From Amycolatopsis benzoatilytica AK 16/65 (GTDB taxonomy: Bacteria; Actinomycetota; Actinomycetes; Mycobacteriales; Pseudonocardiaceae): DNA of 64,000 nt. Below are positions 38,347-48,187 of this stretch, in pieces (positions within the stretch are counted from its first letter, which is position 1; the number at the start of each line of letters is the position of its first letter). A program made the position numbers and the translations under genes. The stretch covers positions 8,388,470 to 8,452,469 of the forward strand of contig NZ_KB912942.1 of assembly GCF_000383915.1 (NCBI RefSeq), in the 5' to 3' direction. Below the pieces are notes generated by a model that searched no databases, had not been told where the DNA came from, and saw only the letters and a list, made by a program, of their open reading frames with translations.

Positions 38347-38947
38347 GCAGCCGGTCGGCGGCCTTCGCGCCGCTGGCTAGCGCGATGAAGAAGACGCCGA
38401 TCAGCAGGCAGTTCAGGGAGATCTGCCCGTAGCCGAGCTTGTCGGCGTTGATGAACGGGTACGGGTACCAGCCGTCGAGCGAGCCGCGGATGAGCGTGAA
38501 AACCAGCCACCCCAACGGATAGACGAGCGACCAGGCGACGGTGCGCCATTCGAGCACGCGCGGCGCGAAGAACAGCCAGCCGACCACGCACAGCACCGGC
38601 GTGACGCGGTGCAGGAGGATGTCCGCGACCAGATTGAGGCCGTGCAGTTCGGTGAGCCCGGCCAGCGCGACCTGGTACACGACCCCGGTGACCACGATCC
38701 CGACGAGCGCGTCGAGCCACAAGACGCGCATCAGCGCCGAGGCGGCGCGGCCTCGGGCGATCGCCGCGCTGGTGACGAGGACGAGCACGTTCGAGATGAT
38801 GGTGAAGTACGCGAACAGGTTCGCCACGCGGCCGGTGACGGTCGGGTAGGGCCCGTGCGCCGGGACGACCGCGACGATCTGGATCACGATCGCGGCCAGC
38901 GCGACGATCGCGGTGATGCCGAACCAGAGCCGGGCTTTCGAAGACAT
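38306..38947 (-). CDS. Pr6Pr family integral membrane protein
   Basis: This 213-residue protein has six or seven predicted helices. Family features are FAYFTIISNVLVLVTS, a histidine in LNLVADILLHRVTPVLCVVGW, and PLGWLVFTLIRGSLDGWYPYPFIN near the C-terminus. Pr6Pr proteins are related to the AIG1/FAR-17a membrane hydrolases, but no bacterial substrate is known. The gene ends inside the 3' end of the convergent OYE gene. Confidence 0.85.
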   Translation of the reverse strand: MSSKARLWFGITAIVALAAIVIQIVAVVPAHGPYPTVTGRVANLFAYFTIISNVLVLVTSAAIARGRAASALMRVLWLDALVGIVVTGVVYQVALAGLTELHGLNLVADILLHRVTPVLCVVGWLFFAPRVLEWRTVAWSLVYPLGWLVFTLIRGSLDGWYPYPFINADKLGYGQISLNCLLIGVFFIALASGAKAADRLLTRAPGEMRSADR

Positions 38948-39101
38948 GCCGACGACAGTACGGCGCAGGCGGGACCTGCTTGGAGCGACACGACTGTGGT
39001 CGGTGCGCCGGGCGGGTGAACCTTGTCGCAGGGGGCTTCGGGACGTCGCCCGGAGGTAGCCCGATCGCTGCGGAAGGCGGGCACCGCTTCAGGCACCGTC
39101 A

Positions 39102-39145
39102 GCCAAGCGCCGGTGCGACCGAGTCCGGCCGCACCGGTGCTTGGC
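39102..39145. terminator. hairpin downstream of the S53 peptidase gene
   Basis: GCCAAGCGCCGGTGCG (39102-39117) pairs with CGCACCGGTGCTTGGC (39130-39145) with one G-T pair. It starts about 20 nt past the peptidase stop on the minus strand. Confidence 0.7.
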
Positions 39146-39164
39146 TTTCACTTCCCGGCTTGCC

Positions 39165-40466
39165 TTACTTCACCGCCTTGACCAGCGCCGGCACGAAGAC
39201 CGAGGCATCGACCGTGCCCCAGCCGCTGGCGATGTCGTAGCCAGGGCCCGCCTTGAAGCCCTCGACGCCCCACTGGCTGTTGTCGCCGGTGGTGACGTCG
39301 ATGATCCCCGCCGCGGTCCCCTTCGGGCCCAGCTTCGTGTACAGCGCCGGGTTGATCTGGCCCAGCCGGCCGTGCTTGGCCTGCACGGCCAGAGCCAGCA
39401 CGCCGGCGAACAGCGGAGCCGACTGGGACGTTCCCTGCACGCCTTCCATGCTGATGTCCGGGTAGGCGCGCATGGTGCTGCCAGTGATCGTCTTGACCCG
39501 GTTCTGCCAGGACGGCCGCGCGTACGCCTTCGACAGCCCGGCCCCCTCGCTGAAGCCGTTGTCCGCGGCGTTGACCAGGTCGTCCGGCTTGGTGCGGACG
39601 CCGTTCGCGTCCAGGTGCAGCTGGGTGCCGCCGAGGGCGGTGACGTTCGGGTCGCTGGCCGGCCAGCTGGCCACTCGGTACGGGTACCGGCCAGGGCCCT
39701 GCAGGTACGCGCCGGTCGGGCCGTCGTCGCCGGACGACGCGACGAGCGTGACGCCTGCCCGGCTGGCCCGTTCCAGTGCCGGGTCGAGAGTTTTGATCGA
39801 GTCGAACGACGGGAAGTTCTCTTCGGTGGTGCCGAAGCTCATCGAGACGACGTCGGCGACGCGGTGCTGAGTCATGTAGTCGACCGCGTGCATCATTTCC
39901 GGCAGACCGGCGAAGCCCTGCGTCTCGGCGACCGGGGTGGCCGCGACGACTATCTTCGCCGCCGGCGCCATCGCGTGCATCATCGTGACGTCGAGGTCGG
40001 TTTCTCCGCCCCACGACTGGCAGGTGGGCGTGTCGACGCCGGGGTCGGTGCACGCCGGCACCGCGCCGGAGGGCTGCAGGATCTCGACGTTCGCCGGCGG
40101 CAGGCCGTGCTCCTTCGAGTACGCGTCCAGTACCTGCTTGACCTGGTCGTCGCCGTAGGACACGAGCGTCGCGACGGTCGACCCGGCACCGGTGATGCCC
40201 TGGTTCCACAGTTTCGTGGCGTTGTACGCGACGCTTTCCTTGGGCAGCTTGGCCATCGCCGCGTCGAGCCGGGCCACGCGCTCGCGCACCGTGGTCGCTC
40301 CGACGAACGACTGCGCGGCCGCCGAGAAATGATGCCGCGAGGGCGCGGGCGGCGCCGGCGCGGCACTGGCCGGTGCGGCCACCACGGTGGCGACGAGTGT
40401 CGCGCCCGCCAGCAGGGTCATCGGCCGCCCGAATCCCCGGACCGCTGATCTCACCCGGAACGTCAT
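39165..40466 (-). CDS. secreted S53 (sedolisin-like) serine-carboxyl peptidase
   Basis: This 433-residue protein has a Sec signal peptide of about 36 residues ending ASA. The catalytic residues are present: Glu and Asp in GGETDLDV (E-xxx-D), the oxyanion Asp in VASSGDDG and the Ser in EGVQGTSQSAP. The calcium-site region GPGYDIASGWGTVD lies near the end. Classical S53 enzymes carry a ~180-residue propeptide; here only ~60 residues separate the signal from the catalytic domain, so activation may differ. ATG 40466 follows GGAGAG with 5-nt spacing. Acid-stable extracellular proteolysis is the expected role. Confidence 0.87.
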   Translation of the reverse strand: MTFRVRSAVRGFGRPMTLLAGATLVATVVAAPASAAPAPPAPSRHHFSAAAQSFVGATTVRERVARLDAAMAKLPKESVAYNATKLWNQGITGAGSTVATLVSYGDDQVKQVLDAYSKEHGLPPANVEILQPSGAVPACTDPGVDTPTCQSWGGETDLDVTMMHAMAPAAKIVVAATPVAETQGFAGLPEMMHAVDYMTQHRVADVVSMSFGTTEENFPSFDSIKTLDPALERASRAGVTLVASSGDDGPTGAYLQGPGRYPYRVASWPASDPNVTALGGTQLHLDANGVRTKPDDLVNAADNGFSEGAGLSKAYARPSWQNRVKTITGSTMRAYPDISMEGVQGTSQSAPLFAGVLALAVQAKHGRLGQINPALYTKLGPKGTAAGIIDVTTGDNSQWGVEGFKAGPGYDIASGWGTVDASVFVPALVKAVK

Positions 40467-40663
40467 GCTTGCTCTCCTATCCGCACAGGCCAGTGCCCCC
40501 ACTCTCGGGCACCCGGCCGGGGCGCGATATCGACTTTCGTCGGACGTTTTCCGGTGGTTGGCGGGGAAACTGGTGCGATGTCCGGAATGTTCCGGGTGGA
40601 TTGCCGCGCGTGGCGCGGATCGGTCGGACGGGTTCCCCGGGATTCCTCGCCGAGCGCGGGCGG

Positions 40664-42388
40664 TCAGCCGGGAGCGGGCGGCGGAGCGGAATCGGAGGAC
40701 GGCGCGTGGATCGGCTCGGCTGGTACCGGGCCGCTGGATGGCCCGGTGGGGTTGGTTGCGGCGTCGGGCGGTGTCGGGTCGCTGGAGGGCTCAGCGGGGC
40801 TGGCCGCCGCCTCGGCTGGGCCGCGGTCAGCGCCCGCCACTGGGTCGGCTGTTTCGCCAGCCACTGCCTCTGGGCGGGCTCCGCGCAGCAGCCCGCGGAC
40901 CGTGTCGATCGTGTCTGCTTCGCCTGGATCCTTGTCCGGCCGGTACCGCACCACTCGGGCGAACCGCAGCGCCAGGCCGCCTGGGTAACGCGTACTGACC
41001 TGCGCCCCGTCCAGTTCGATCTCGACCACCGTCTCCGGCCGCACGTGCACCGTCCACCGGTCGCGCTGGATCTCGATTTCCTGGAACCGTTCGGTTTGCC
41101 AGGCCAGCAGTTCGTCGGTGAGGCCCTTGAACGTCTTGCCGACCATGATCGGTGGTCCGCCGTCCGGATCGCGGGCGCCCAGGTGCAGATTGGACAGTTT
41201 CCCGGTGCGTCGGCCATGGCCCCATTCCGCCGCCAGCACCACGAGATCGATGGTGTGCACCGGTTTCACCTTCAGCCACGCGCGGCCGCGCCGCCCGGCG
41301 GCGTAGGCGGAGTCGAGGTCCTTCACCATTACGCCTTCGTGCCCGGCGGCCATCGCGGCGTCGAGGACCGAGGCCGCCGAAGAAGGGCGGATGGCACCCG
41401 GGATCACGTGCTCGCCCGCGGCGCGGCGCAGCGCCTCGTGGCGTTCGGACAGCGGCGCGTCCAGGAGGTCGACGCCGTCCAAGTGGAGACAGTCGAAGAA
41501 GTACGGCCGCAGCAGCAACGCCCGCACCTGTTCGTCCCGGGTGCTGCCGAACCGGCTCATCGTTTCCTGGAACGGGCGCGGCCGCCCGTCGTCGGTGAGC
41601 GCGAGGGTTTCGCCGTCCAGCACGACGGATTCGCACGGCAGCGCCCGCACGAGTTCCACCAGTTCGGTCACGCTGCCGGTGATTTCCCGCAGCGTCCGGG
41701 TGTAGACCCGCACTTGTGAACCTCGCCGGTGCACCTGGATCCTGGCACCGTCCATTTTGTACTCGACAATCGCGTTGGCGTGCTCGCCCTCGGCCTCCTC
41801 CAACGACTCCGCGGGCGAAGCCAGCATCGGCCGCACCGGACGGCCCAGTTCCAGCCGGAACTCCGCGAGCGCCGCCGCGCCGCCGGTGATCGCTGTCTGC
41901 CCGGTGACCGGTAACCGGCCGGACAGCATGAACGCGCGCCGCACCTGGTCGACGCCCACCTCGGCCGCCGCCGCGATCGCATCGACCATCACGCCTTCCA
42001 GCGCGCCCTGCCGAAGTTCGCCGGTGACCAGCCGGAACACGAACTCCTGCTCGGCGCGGGTCAGCCGCGCGAACAACGAGCCGAGCACGTCGGCCCGCCG
42101 TTTCACCGAACCCGCACCGGCCGCCGCCGCGACTTCGGCCAGCGCGGCGTCGACCTCGGCCACGTCGACGGTCGCCGCGGCCGCGGGCGGGACGGCGAGA
42201 TCGGCGAGCGTGCGCCATCCCGCACCGAGCCGGTCCTGTGCGGTCTGCCCGGTGAGATATGCGATCACCGCGGGCAGTTCGCCAGGCTCGGCCGCGCGCA
42301 GGATACTGGCCAGAACGGCGATTTTCGCCTTCCTGGACCGGGTGGCCGCCAGTTCGGCGGACGCGGTGACGAGTTCGGTGAACAACAC
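40664..42388 (-). CDS. ligB: ATP-dependent DNA ligase
   Basis: This 574-residue ligase has an N-terminal DNA-binding domain (~1-185). In the adenylation domain the AMP-accepting lysine is K211 in EYKMDGARIQ, followed by ESVVLDGET and GHEGVMVKD and then WLKVKP. A C-terminal OB-fold reaches to about 507. The domain plan matches mycobacterial LigB. The last ~65 residues are Pro/Ala/Ser-rich and disordered, an extension beyond the usual end. Actinobacteria use NAD-dependent LigA for replication, so this enzyme is accessory. GTG 42388 is used; no clear ribosome-binding site is present. Confidence 0.9.
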   Translation of the reverse strand: MLFTELVTASAELAATRSRKAKIAVLASILRAAEPGELPAVIAYLTGQTAQDRLGAGWRTLADLAVPPAAAATVDVAEVDAALAEVAAAAGAGSVKRRADVLGSLFARLTRAEQEFVFRLVTGELRQGALEGVMVDAIAAAAEVGVDQVRRAFMLSGRLPVTGQTAITGGAAALAEFRLELGRPVRPMLASPAESLEEAEGEHANAIVEYKMDGARIQVHRRGSQVRVYTRTLREITGSVTELVELVRALPCESVVLDGETLALTDDGRPRPFQETMSRFGSTRDEQVRALLLRPYFFDCLHLDGVDLLDAPLSERHEALRRAAGEHVIPGAIRPSSAASVLDAAMAAGHEGVMVKDLDSAYAAGRRGRAWLKVKPVHTIDLVVLAAEWGHGRRTGKLSNLHLGARDPDGGPPIMVGKTFKGLTDELLAWQTERFQEIEIQRDRWTVHVRPETVVEIELDGAQVSTRYPGGLALRFARVVRYRPDKDPGEADTIDTVRGLLRGARPEAVAGETADPVAGADRGPAEAAASPAEPSSDPTPPDAATNPTGPSSGPVPAEPIHAPSSDSAPPPAPG

Positions 42389-42507
42389 CCGGACATCATC
42401 GCCCCGCGCACCGACAAAACCGGCGGAGCGCTCCTCGGCCGGGTGAAAAGCGGCTGATCATCCCGCCGAACGGGGGCCAGTAACTGGGGTGCTGTCGTAC
42501 CTGACAG

Positions 42508-43884
42508 CTACCCTGCGCCCCGCGGATCGATCGAAGCGATCCGCGCGACGGCGGCTCGAAGCCGGTCCGGGGCGAGAGCGGCGTAGCCGAGCACCAGCCC
42601 CGGATAGCCCGACGCGGCATGGGAATAAGTCGACAAAGCTGGCGCGCGCACTCCCGCCACGGCGAGATTCTCCTGCAGTCGCAGGTCATCCGTGCCGTCC
42701 GGAAGCCGCACGACCAGGTGCAGTCCAGCGGCGATGCCAACTGGCCGCCACTGCGGCAGCTGCCGCGCGAGTGCGTCGATCAACGCGTCCCGCCGGGCAC
42801 GGTAAAGCCGGCGGGTCCGACGCAAATGCCGGTCGTACCCGCCGGTCGCGATCAGGTGCGCGAGGGCGGCTTGCGGGAGCGGCGGACAGCCCAGGTCGTG
42901 CATCTCCTTGGCCCGGGCCACGGCGTCGCGCAGCCGGCGCGGCGGGAGCAACCAGCCGATCCGCAACGCCGGAGCGAGCACCTTGCTGACGCTGCCGATG
43001 TACGCGACATGCTCCGGTGCCAGCGCCCGCATCGCGCCCAACGCGGGGCGGTCGTAACGATGTTCGGCGTCGTAGTCGTCCTCCAGTACGAGACCGCCCG
43101 TTTCCGCTGCCCAGGCCAGCAGGTTCCGTCGGCGCTCCGGGTGCAGTGCGACACCGAGCGGAAACTGGTGCGCGGCCGTCACCAGCACCACCGAACAGCC
43201 CGACGCGGCCAGCGCGTCGACGTCGATTCCCATGTCGTCGACCGGAATGCCGACCGGTTCCAGTCCGTGGCCGTGCAGCAGGGCAGCCTGCCCAGGGTGG
43301 CTCGGGTCCTCGACCGCGATTCGCTGGCCGGGCAGCGCATCCGCCAGCAGTGACAACGCCTCCGCCGCTCCGCTGGTGATCACGATGTCGTCCGGGCCAG
43401 CCGGCAATGCACGGACTCGCCCGAGGTACGCGGCCAGCTCGGCACGCAACGCGGGATGCCCGGTCGGGTCCGGATAGCCGAGACCGGTATCAGGCGTCGC
43501 GTTGAGCGCTTCTCGTTCCGCGCCAAGCCATTCCGTACGCGGAAACGCCGACAGTGCGGGCAAGCCCGGCCGGAGGTCGAACTCCCAGTCCGGTGCTTTC
43601 GCGGTGGCAGCGCGAAGAGCCGGCCCGGCGCGATCGAACGGTGCGACTCGGGTGCCGGAACCGTGCTTGCTCAGCAGGTATCCCTCGGCGGTCAGCTGCT
43701 CGTACAGCGCGGTGACCGTGCCGCGCGCGACGCCGAGCTGCCGGGCGAGGTCGCGGCTCGACGGCAGCCGCGTTCCGGTGGCGAGCCGTCCGCTGCGGAT
43801 GGCCTCCCGCAGCGCGGCTTCGACGGCTCGGCCGCGCCGGCCGCCGGCGAGAGCGGGCAGCAGCAGCTCCCGGATGGTTTCCAC
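42508..43884 (-). CDS. MocR-type transcriptional regulator (GntR HTH plus aminotransferase fold)
   Basis: This 458-residue protein has a GntR winged helix at ~15-80 (GTRLPSSRDLARQLGVARGTVTALYEQLTAEGYL). A fold-type I aminotransferase-like domain follows (~100-455), with the PLP lysine in IGSVSKVLAPALRIGW and DYDAEHRYD. MocR proteins sense PLP or an amino-compound adduct. It is divergent from an EamA-type exporter gene, and repeated AGTGGTCC sites fill the space between them, so it very likely controls that exporter and itself. PLP and amino-acid efflux are both possible themes. Confidence 0.92.
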   Translation of the reverse strand: METIRELLLPALAGGRRGRAVEAALREAIRSGRLATGTRLPSSRDLARQLGVARGTVTALYEQLTAEGYLLSKHGSGTRVAPFDRAGPALRAATAKAPDWEFDLRPGLPALSAFPRTEWLGAEREALNATPDTGLGYPDPTGHPALRAELAAYLGRVRALPAGPDDIVITSGAAEALSLLADALPGQRIAVEDPSHPGQAALLHGHGLEPVGIPVDDMGIDVDALAASGCSVVLVTAAHQFPLGVALHPERRRNLLAWAAETGGLVLEDDYDAEHRYDRPALGAMRALAPEHVAYIGSVSKVLAPALRIGWLLPPRRLRDAVARAKEMHDLGCPPLPQAALAHLIATGGYDRHLRRTRRLYRARRDALIDALARQLPQWRPVGIAAGLHLVVRLPDGTDDLRLQENLAVAGVRAPALSTYSHAASGYPGLVLGYAALAPDRLRAAVARIASIDPRGAG

Positions 43885-43902
43885 GGCTCGACAGTACGAT
43901 CA

Positions 43903-43950
43903 AGTGGTCCAGTTAGGCCAGGGTCGAGTGGTCCTTCTGAATAGACCACT
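43903..43950. promoter_or_regulatory. MocR operator sites
   Basis: AGTGGTCC occurs at 43903-43910 and 43927-43934, 24 bp apart, as direct repeats. An inverted GACCACT follows at 43944-43950. This direct-plus-inverted arrangement is typical of MocR binding regions and lies between the divergent regulator and transporter starts. Confidence 0.75.
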
Positions 43951-43971
43951 CCCGGCGAGAAGCTGATCCTC

Positions 43972-44871
43972 GTGAAACGTGCGATGGTGCTTTCAGGCGT
44001 GGCCGGCGCGGTGCTCGTCGGCGGGTCGGTGCCGGTCACCGGCATGCTGGACGGGTATCCGGTGATCACCGGGCAGGCGCTGCGGTACGCGCTGGGCGGG
44101 CTTCTGCTGTACAGCTGGGCGAAGGCCGCTCGCAAGCCGTTGCCACGGCCGAAACTCAGCGATCTCCCGACGCTGATCGGGATCGCCGCGACCGGGATGA
44201 TCGGCTTCCAAGCCTGCCTGCTCCTGGCACAGCGCTACGCGGAACCGAGCGCGGTAGTGGCCTTCCTCGGCGCGAGCCCGCTGGTGCTGGCACTGGTCGC
44301 GCCCATGATGGACGGACGCCGTCCGTCGGCGGCTCCGGTCGTCGGCGCGGTGCTGGCCGGGCTGGGCATCGTGGTGCTGTCCGGCGGCGGGTCCGCCTCC
44401 GCGCCCGGATTGCTGCTGGCCGCGCTGGCGATGCTGTGCGAAGCGTCGTTCACGCTGCTCGCGGTAGGTTTGCTGCGTCGGCTCGGTCCGCTCGCCACCT
44501 CGACGTGGAGCTGTTTCACCGCGGCGGCGGGCGGAGCGATCGTCGGCACGGTCGCCGACCCAGCCGGTGCCTGGCGCTGGCCGAACCAGCGAGAGCTGAT
44601 CGCGTTGCTGCTCTTGGCCGTTCTCGTGACCGCGGTGGCGTTCGTGCTCTGGTACCGCTGCGTCGCTGAGCTGGGCGCGGACCGGGCCGGAGTGCTGATC
44701 GGGCTGATGCCGGTGTCCGGGCTCGCGGTAGCAGTGCTGATCGGCGCGCAACGGTTCGCTCTGGCCGACCTGCTCGGCGTCACGCTGGTCGCCGCCGGAG
44801 TCGCATGCGGGCTGTGGAAACGCGAAGCGGCCCGCCCGGCCGTAGCCGAACGGGCCGCCGCCGCGAGCTGA
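43972..44871 (+). CDS. EamA/DMT family transporter
   Basis: This 299-residue integral membrane protein has ten predicted helices in two EamA halves (~5-130 and ~145-285). Family blocks include FLGASPLVLALVAPMMDGRR, ending half one, and LWYRCVAELGADRAGVLIGLMPVSGLAVAVLIGAQRF in half two. DMT proteins export amino acids, nucleobases or other metabolites. Its expression is probably set by the divergent MocR regulator, so a PLP-reactive amine or amino acid is a reasonable guess for the cargo. GTG 43972 lies after GAGAAG. It converges on fumC with 4 nt between stops. Confidence 0.87.
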   Translation: MKRAMVLSGVAGAVLVGGSVPVTGMLDGYPVITGQALRYALGGLLLYSWAKAARKPLPRPKLSDLPTLIGIAATGMIGFQACLLLAQRYAEPSAVVAFLGASPLVLALVAPMMDGRRPSAAPVVGAVLAGLGIVVLSGGGSASAPGLLLAALAMLCEASFTLLAVGLLRRLGPLATSTWSCFTAAAGGAIVGTVADPAGAWRWPNQRELIALLLLAVLVTAVAFVLWYRCVAELGADRAGVLIGLMPVSGLAVAVLIGAQRFALADLLGVTLVAAGVACGLWKREAARPAVAERAAAAS

Positions 44872-44875
44872 CGCG

Positions 44876-46273
44876 TTACTTGCCGCCGCGCGCCATGCGC
44901 AGCACGTCGAGCGCCTCGTCGAGCTGCGCTTCGGTGAGCTTGCCGTCGCGGACGTACCCGCGCTCCAGCACGACCTCGCGGATCGTCTTGAGCTCCTTGA
45001 GCGCCTGCTTCGCGACCGCGGCCGCTTCCTCGTAGCCGATGTACTTGTTCAGCGGCGTCACGATCGAAGGCGAACCTTCGGCGTACTGGCGGGCGCGCTC
45101 GACATTCGCGGTGGCCCCGGCGAACACCTTGTCCGCCAACAGCCGCGACACGGCCGCGAGCAGCCGCGCGGATTCGAGCACATTGCGGGCGATCACCGGC
45201 AGGTTCACGTTGAGCTGGAAGTTGCCCGCCGCCCCGGCGAACGCGACCGCCGCGTCGTTGCCGATGACCTGCGCGACCACCTGCAGGGTCGCCTCCGGGA
45301 TGACCGGGTTCACCTTGCCCGGCATGATCGACGAGCCTGGCTGCAGGTCCGGCAGCGCCAGTTCGGCGAGCCCGGTGCGCGGGCCGGAGCCCAGCCAGCG
45401 CAGGTCGTTCGCGATCTTGTTCAGCGACACCGCGATGGTGCGCAGCTGACCGGAGGTCTCGACTACGCTGTCCTGAGTCGCCTGCGCCTCGAAGTGGTTG
45501 CGGGCCTCGGTCAGCGGCAGGCCGGTGAGTTGTGCCAGCTCGGCCGAAACAGCCGCGCCGAAGCCGTCCGGCGCGTTCAGCCCCGATCCGACGGCGGTGC
45601 CGCCGATCGGCAGTTCGCCCAGCCGCGGCAGGCCGGACCGCAGCCGCTCGATGCCGAACCGGATCTGCGCCGCCCACGCGCCCGCTTCCTGGCCGAGGGT
45701 GATCGGCACCGCGTCCATCAGGTGCGTGCGGCCGGACTTGACGATGTCCTGCCACTCCTCGGCACGCGCCTCGATCGCGCCGGCGAGGTGCTCCAGCGCC
45801 GGTACGACGTCGGTGAGCACCGCCTCGGTGGCGGCGACGTGGATCGTGGTCGGGAAGGTGTCGTTGGACGACTGTGACGCGTTGACGTGGTCGTTCGGGT
45901 GCACGTCGCGGCCGAGCGCGCGGGTGGCGAGCGTCGCGATGACCTCGTTCGCGTTCATGTTCGAGGAGGTGCCCGAGCCGGTCTGGAAGACGTCGATCGG
46001 GAAGTGCGTGTCGTGCTTGCCCTCGGCGACCTCGTCGGCGGCTTTCGCGATGGCGTCGGCGACGTCGGCGTCCAGGACGCCCAGGCGCGCGTTCACCCGG
46101 GCGGCGGCGGCCTTCAACAGGCCCAGCGCGCGGATCTGGGCGCGCTCCAGGCCGCGGCCGGAGATGGGGAAGTTCTCCACGGCGCGCTGCGTCTGCGCGC
46201 GATAGAGCGCGTCGACCGGGACGCGGACCTCGCCCATCGTGTCGTGTTCGATCCGGTATTCCTGTTCAGCCAT
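44876..46273 (-). CDS. fumC: fumarate hydratase, class II
   Basis: This 465-residue iron-independent fumarase interconverts fumarate and malate in the TCA cycle. The signature [11 protein letters not shown] carries the catalytic loop serine. [26 protein letters not shown] and RTHLMDAVP supply the remaining active-site residues shared across the tetramer. ATG 46273 has CAGAAT ending 7 nt upstream and no ribosome-binding site, suggesting leaderless initiation. M. tuberculosis has fum next to glpX at the same place; here two extra genes are inserted between them. Confidence 0.95.
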   Translation of the reverse strand: MAEQEYRIEHDTMGEVRVPVDALYRAQTQRAVENFPISGRGLERAQIRALGLLKAAAARVNARLGVLDADVADAIAKAADEVAEGKHDTHFPIDVFQTGSGTSSNMNANEVIATLATRALGRDVHPNDHVNASQSSNDTFPTTIHVAATEAVLTDVVPALEHLAGAIEARAEEWQDIVKSGRTHLMDAVPITLGQEAGAWAAQIRFGIERLRSGLPRLGELPIGGTAVGSGLNAPDGFGAAVSAELAQLTGLPLTEARNHFEAQATQDSVVETSGQLRTIAVSLNKIANDLRWLGSGPRTGLAELALPDLQPGSSIMPGKVNPVIPEATLQVVAQVIGNDAAVAFAGAAGNFQLNVNLPVIARNVLESARLLAAVSRLLADKVFAGATANVERARQYAEGSPSIVTPLNKYIGYEEAAAVAKQALKELKTIREVVLERGYVRDGKLTEAQLDEALDVLRMARGGK

Positions 46274-46435
46274 AACACCGATTCTGGACCCGATTCGCGC
46301 GGCTGGCCGGGTGTCGTCGCCCACCCGGGCAGCCGACCCGCCCGGCCGCCACCTCAATGGAATGACGTTGCCCTGCCGATTATTCTCAGTGTGTTCTCGA
46401 TCACCGCCACCCACCACTGGCATGGAGCGAGCCTC

Positions 46436-47407
46436 ATGGAGTACGACCTCGTCGTCATCGGAGCCGGTCCGACCGGCCTCTTCGCCGCCTACTACGCGGG
46501 ATTCCGCGGCCTGTCGATGGCCATCGTCGATTCGCTGCCCGAGCCGGGCGGCCAGGTCACCGCGATGTATCCGGAGAAGATGATCTACGACGTCGGCGGG
46601 TTCGCCGCGGTGCGCGGCCGCGATCTCGTGCAGGGCCTGGTGGACCAGGTCAAGCCGTGGCAGCCGGACTACCTGCTCGGGCGCAAGGCGGAGAAGCTGG
46701 AGAGCGTCGACGGCGGACTGGAACTGACCCTCGACGGCGGCGACGTGCTGCGCGCCGGCGCGGTGCTGATCACCGCGGGCATCGGAGAGTTCACGCCGCG
46801 TCCGCTGCCGGCCGGCGACGGGTGGCTGGGCCGGGGCATGGTCCATTTCGTGCCGTCTTTGGCCGCGCACGCCGGCCAGCACGTGGTGGTGGTCGGCGGC
46901 GGCGATTCGGCGTTCGACTGGTGCCTCGCGCTGCAGCCGATCGCGGCGAGCGTGACGCTGGTGCACCGCCGCGCGAAGTTCCGCGCGGCGGAATCGATTG
47001 TGCGGCAGGTACGAGAGCTCGGAGTCCGATTGGTGACGGACGCGGAAGTGTCCCGTTTCGTAGCCGGTCCGGACGGCGCCTTGACCGCGGTGGACGTCGC
47101 GGTCAAGGGCGGCGAAGAGGAGCGGCTGCGCGCGGACGCGGTGGTCGCGGCGCTGGGGTTCACCGCGGATCTGGGGCCGATCGAGAGCTGGGGCCTGGAG
47201 ATCGACCACCGTGCGATCGCGGTGGATTCGACCATGGCGACGGCGCGGCCGCGGGTCTACGCGGCGGGCGATGTGGCGGCGTATCCGGGCAAGGTGAAGC
47301 TGATCGCGACCGGATTCGGCGAGGCGGCGACGGCGGTCAACAACATCGCGGTAGCGCTGAACCCGGAGGCGCATTTGTTCCCCGGGCATTCGAGCAACGT
47401 CGAGTGA
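46436..47407 (+). CDS. thioredoxin-reductase-like ferredoxin-NADP reductase
   Basis: This 323-residue flavoprotein has an FAD site ([17 protein letters not shown]), a NADPH site ([17 protein letters not shown]) and the C-terminal FAD block [23 protein letters not shown]. The CxxC redox pair of thioredoxin reductases is absent, which places it with the TrxR-like ferredoxin/flavodoxin-NADP reductases (YumC type). It probably passes electrons between NADPH and a ferredoxin. GGAG lies ~11 nt before ATG 46436. It is divergent from fumC and has no ferredoxin gene beside it. Confidence 0.87.
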   Translation: MEYDLVVIGAGPTGLFAAYYAGFRGLSMAIVDSLPEPGGQVTAMYPEKMIYDVGGFAAVRGRDLVQGLVDQVKPWQPDYLLGRKAEKLESVDGGLELTLDGGDVLRAGAVLITAGIGEFTPRPLPAGDGWLGRGMVHFVPSLAAHAGQHVVVVGGGDSAFDWCLALQPIAASVTLVHRRAKFRAAESIVRQVRELGVRLVTDAEVSRFVAGPDGALTAVDVAVKGGEEERLRADAVVAALGFTADLGPIESWGLEIDHRAIAVDSTMATARPRVYAAGDVAAYPGKVKLIATGFGEAATAVNNIAVALNPEAHLFPGHSSNVE

Positions 47408-47414
47408 ACGCGAT

Positions 47415-48167
47415 TCAGCCGGTCTTCTCCGCGATCCACGGCTGATACGCCACCGCCGACGTCGCGATCGACGGCCCGCTCCCGCAGGTCGTCGACCCGT
47501 TCCCGGGTCGGCTGACCATCCCGGCGAGCAGCCACCGGTCGCCGTCGCGCAGCAGTTCCGGGCCGCCGGAGTCGCCGTAGCAGGAACCGGATCCGCCCGG
47601 GCTGTCGGTGCACAGCTCGGACGTGCCGTCGAAGGACGAGGTGCAGTGCGAGCCCGGCACCAGGTGGGTGTCGAGCTGGCGCAACGACGGCGAAACCGGG
47701 CCGCAGTTCGGTGTCGCGCAGGTCTGGCCCCAGCCGATCACCCGGACCGCCGCCCCTGGCTCGGCGCTCGGGCCGATCGCGATCGGCGCGGCCTTGACTG
47801 GTGCCGTCAACCGGATCAGGCCGAGGTCGCCGGTCTGGGTCTCGGCGTTGAAATGCGGATGCAAGACGAATTCCGCGGCCTTCGGCGTCTCGCCGCCTTG
47901 CTCGGCGTCATTGCTGCCAACCCGGACTCCGATCGTCGCCGGGTCCTTTCCGGAAAGGCAGTGCGCCGCGGTGACCACCCAAGTCGGCGCGATCAGCGAA
48001 CCGCCGCAGAACAGTGCACCGCCCGAAGTGCGCAGCGACACCGCGAACGGGTACGGCTGGTCCGCGTCGGTCCCGCCGACGATCGACGGTGCCGCCGAAG
48101 CAGTGCCCGCGCCGAGCGCGGCTCCCGGCAGAACCGTCATCAGCAGCGCGAGCAGCCGTTTCGACAC
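47415..48167 (-). CDS. secreted trypsin-like serine protease (S1)
   Basis: This 250-residue protein has a Sec signal peptide (~1-25, ending ASA) and a two- or three-residue spacer before the IVGG mature N-terminus. The catalytic triad is visible: His in VVTAAHCL, Asp in TGDLGLIRL and Ser in CYGDSGGPE. An Asp six residues before the catalytic Ser ([18 protein letters not shown]) is the likely base of the S1 pocket, but I am not sure of the alignment. Six or more cysteines probably form disulfides. GTG 48167 follows AAGGAG. It is an accessory insertion between fumC and glpX. Confidence 0.9.
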   Translation of the reverse strand: MSKRLLALLMTVLPGAALGAGTASAAPSIVGGTDADQPYPFAVSLRTSGGALFCGGSLIAPTWVVTAAHCLSGKDPATIGVRVGSNDAEQGGETPKAAEFVLHPHFNAETQTGDLGLIRLTAPVKAAPIAIGPSAEPGAAVRVIGWGQTCATPNCGPVSPSLRQLDTHLVPGSHCTSSFDGTSELCTDSPGGSGSCYGDSGGPELLRDGDRWLLAGMVSRPGNGSTTCGSGPSIATSAVAYQPWIAEKTG

Positions 48168-48187
48168 CGGAGAAACTCCTTGGCAGA

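Noticed and set aside
40554..40988. Plus-strand 144-residue ORF opposite the end of ligB
   Set aside because: Its sequence mirrors the repetitive ligase tail and has no independent support.
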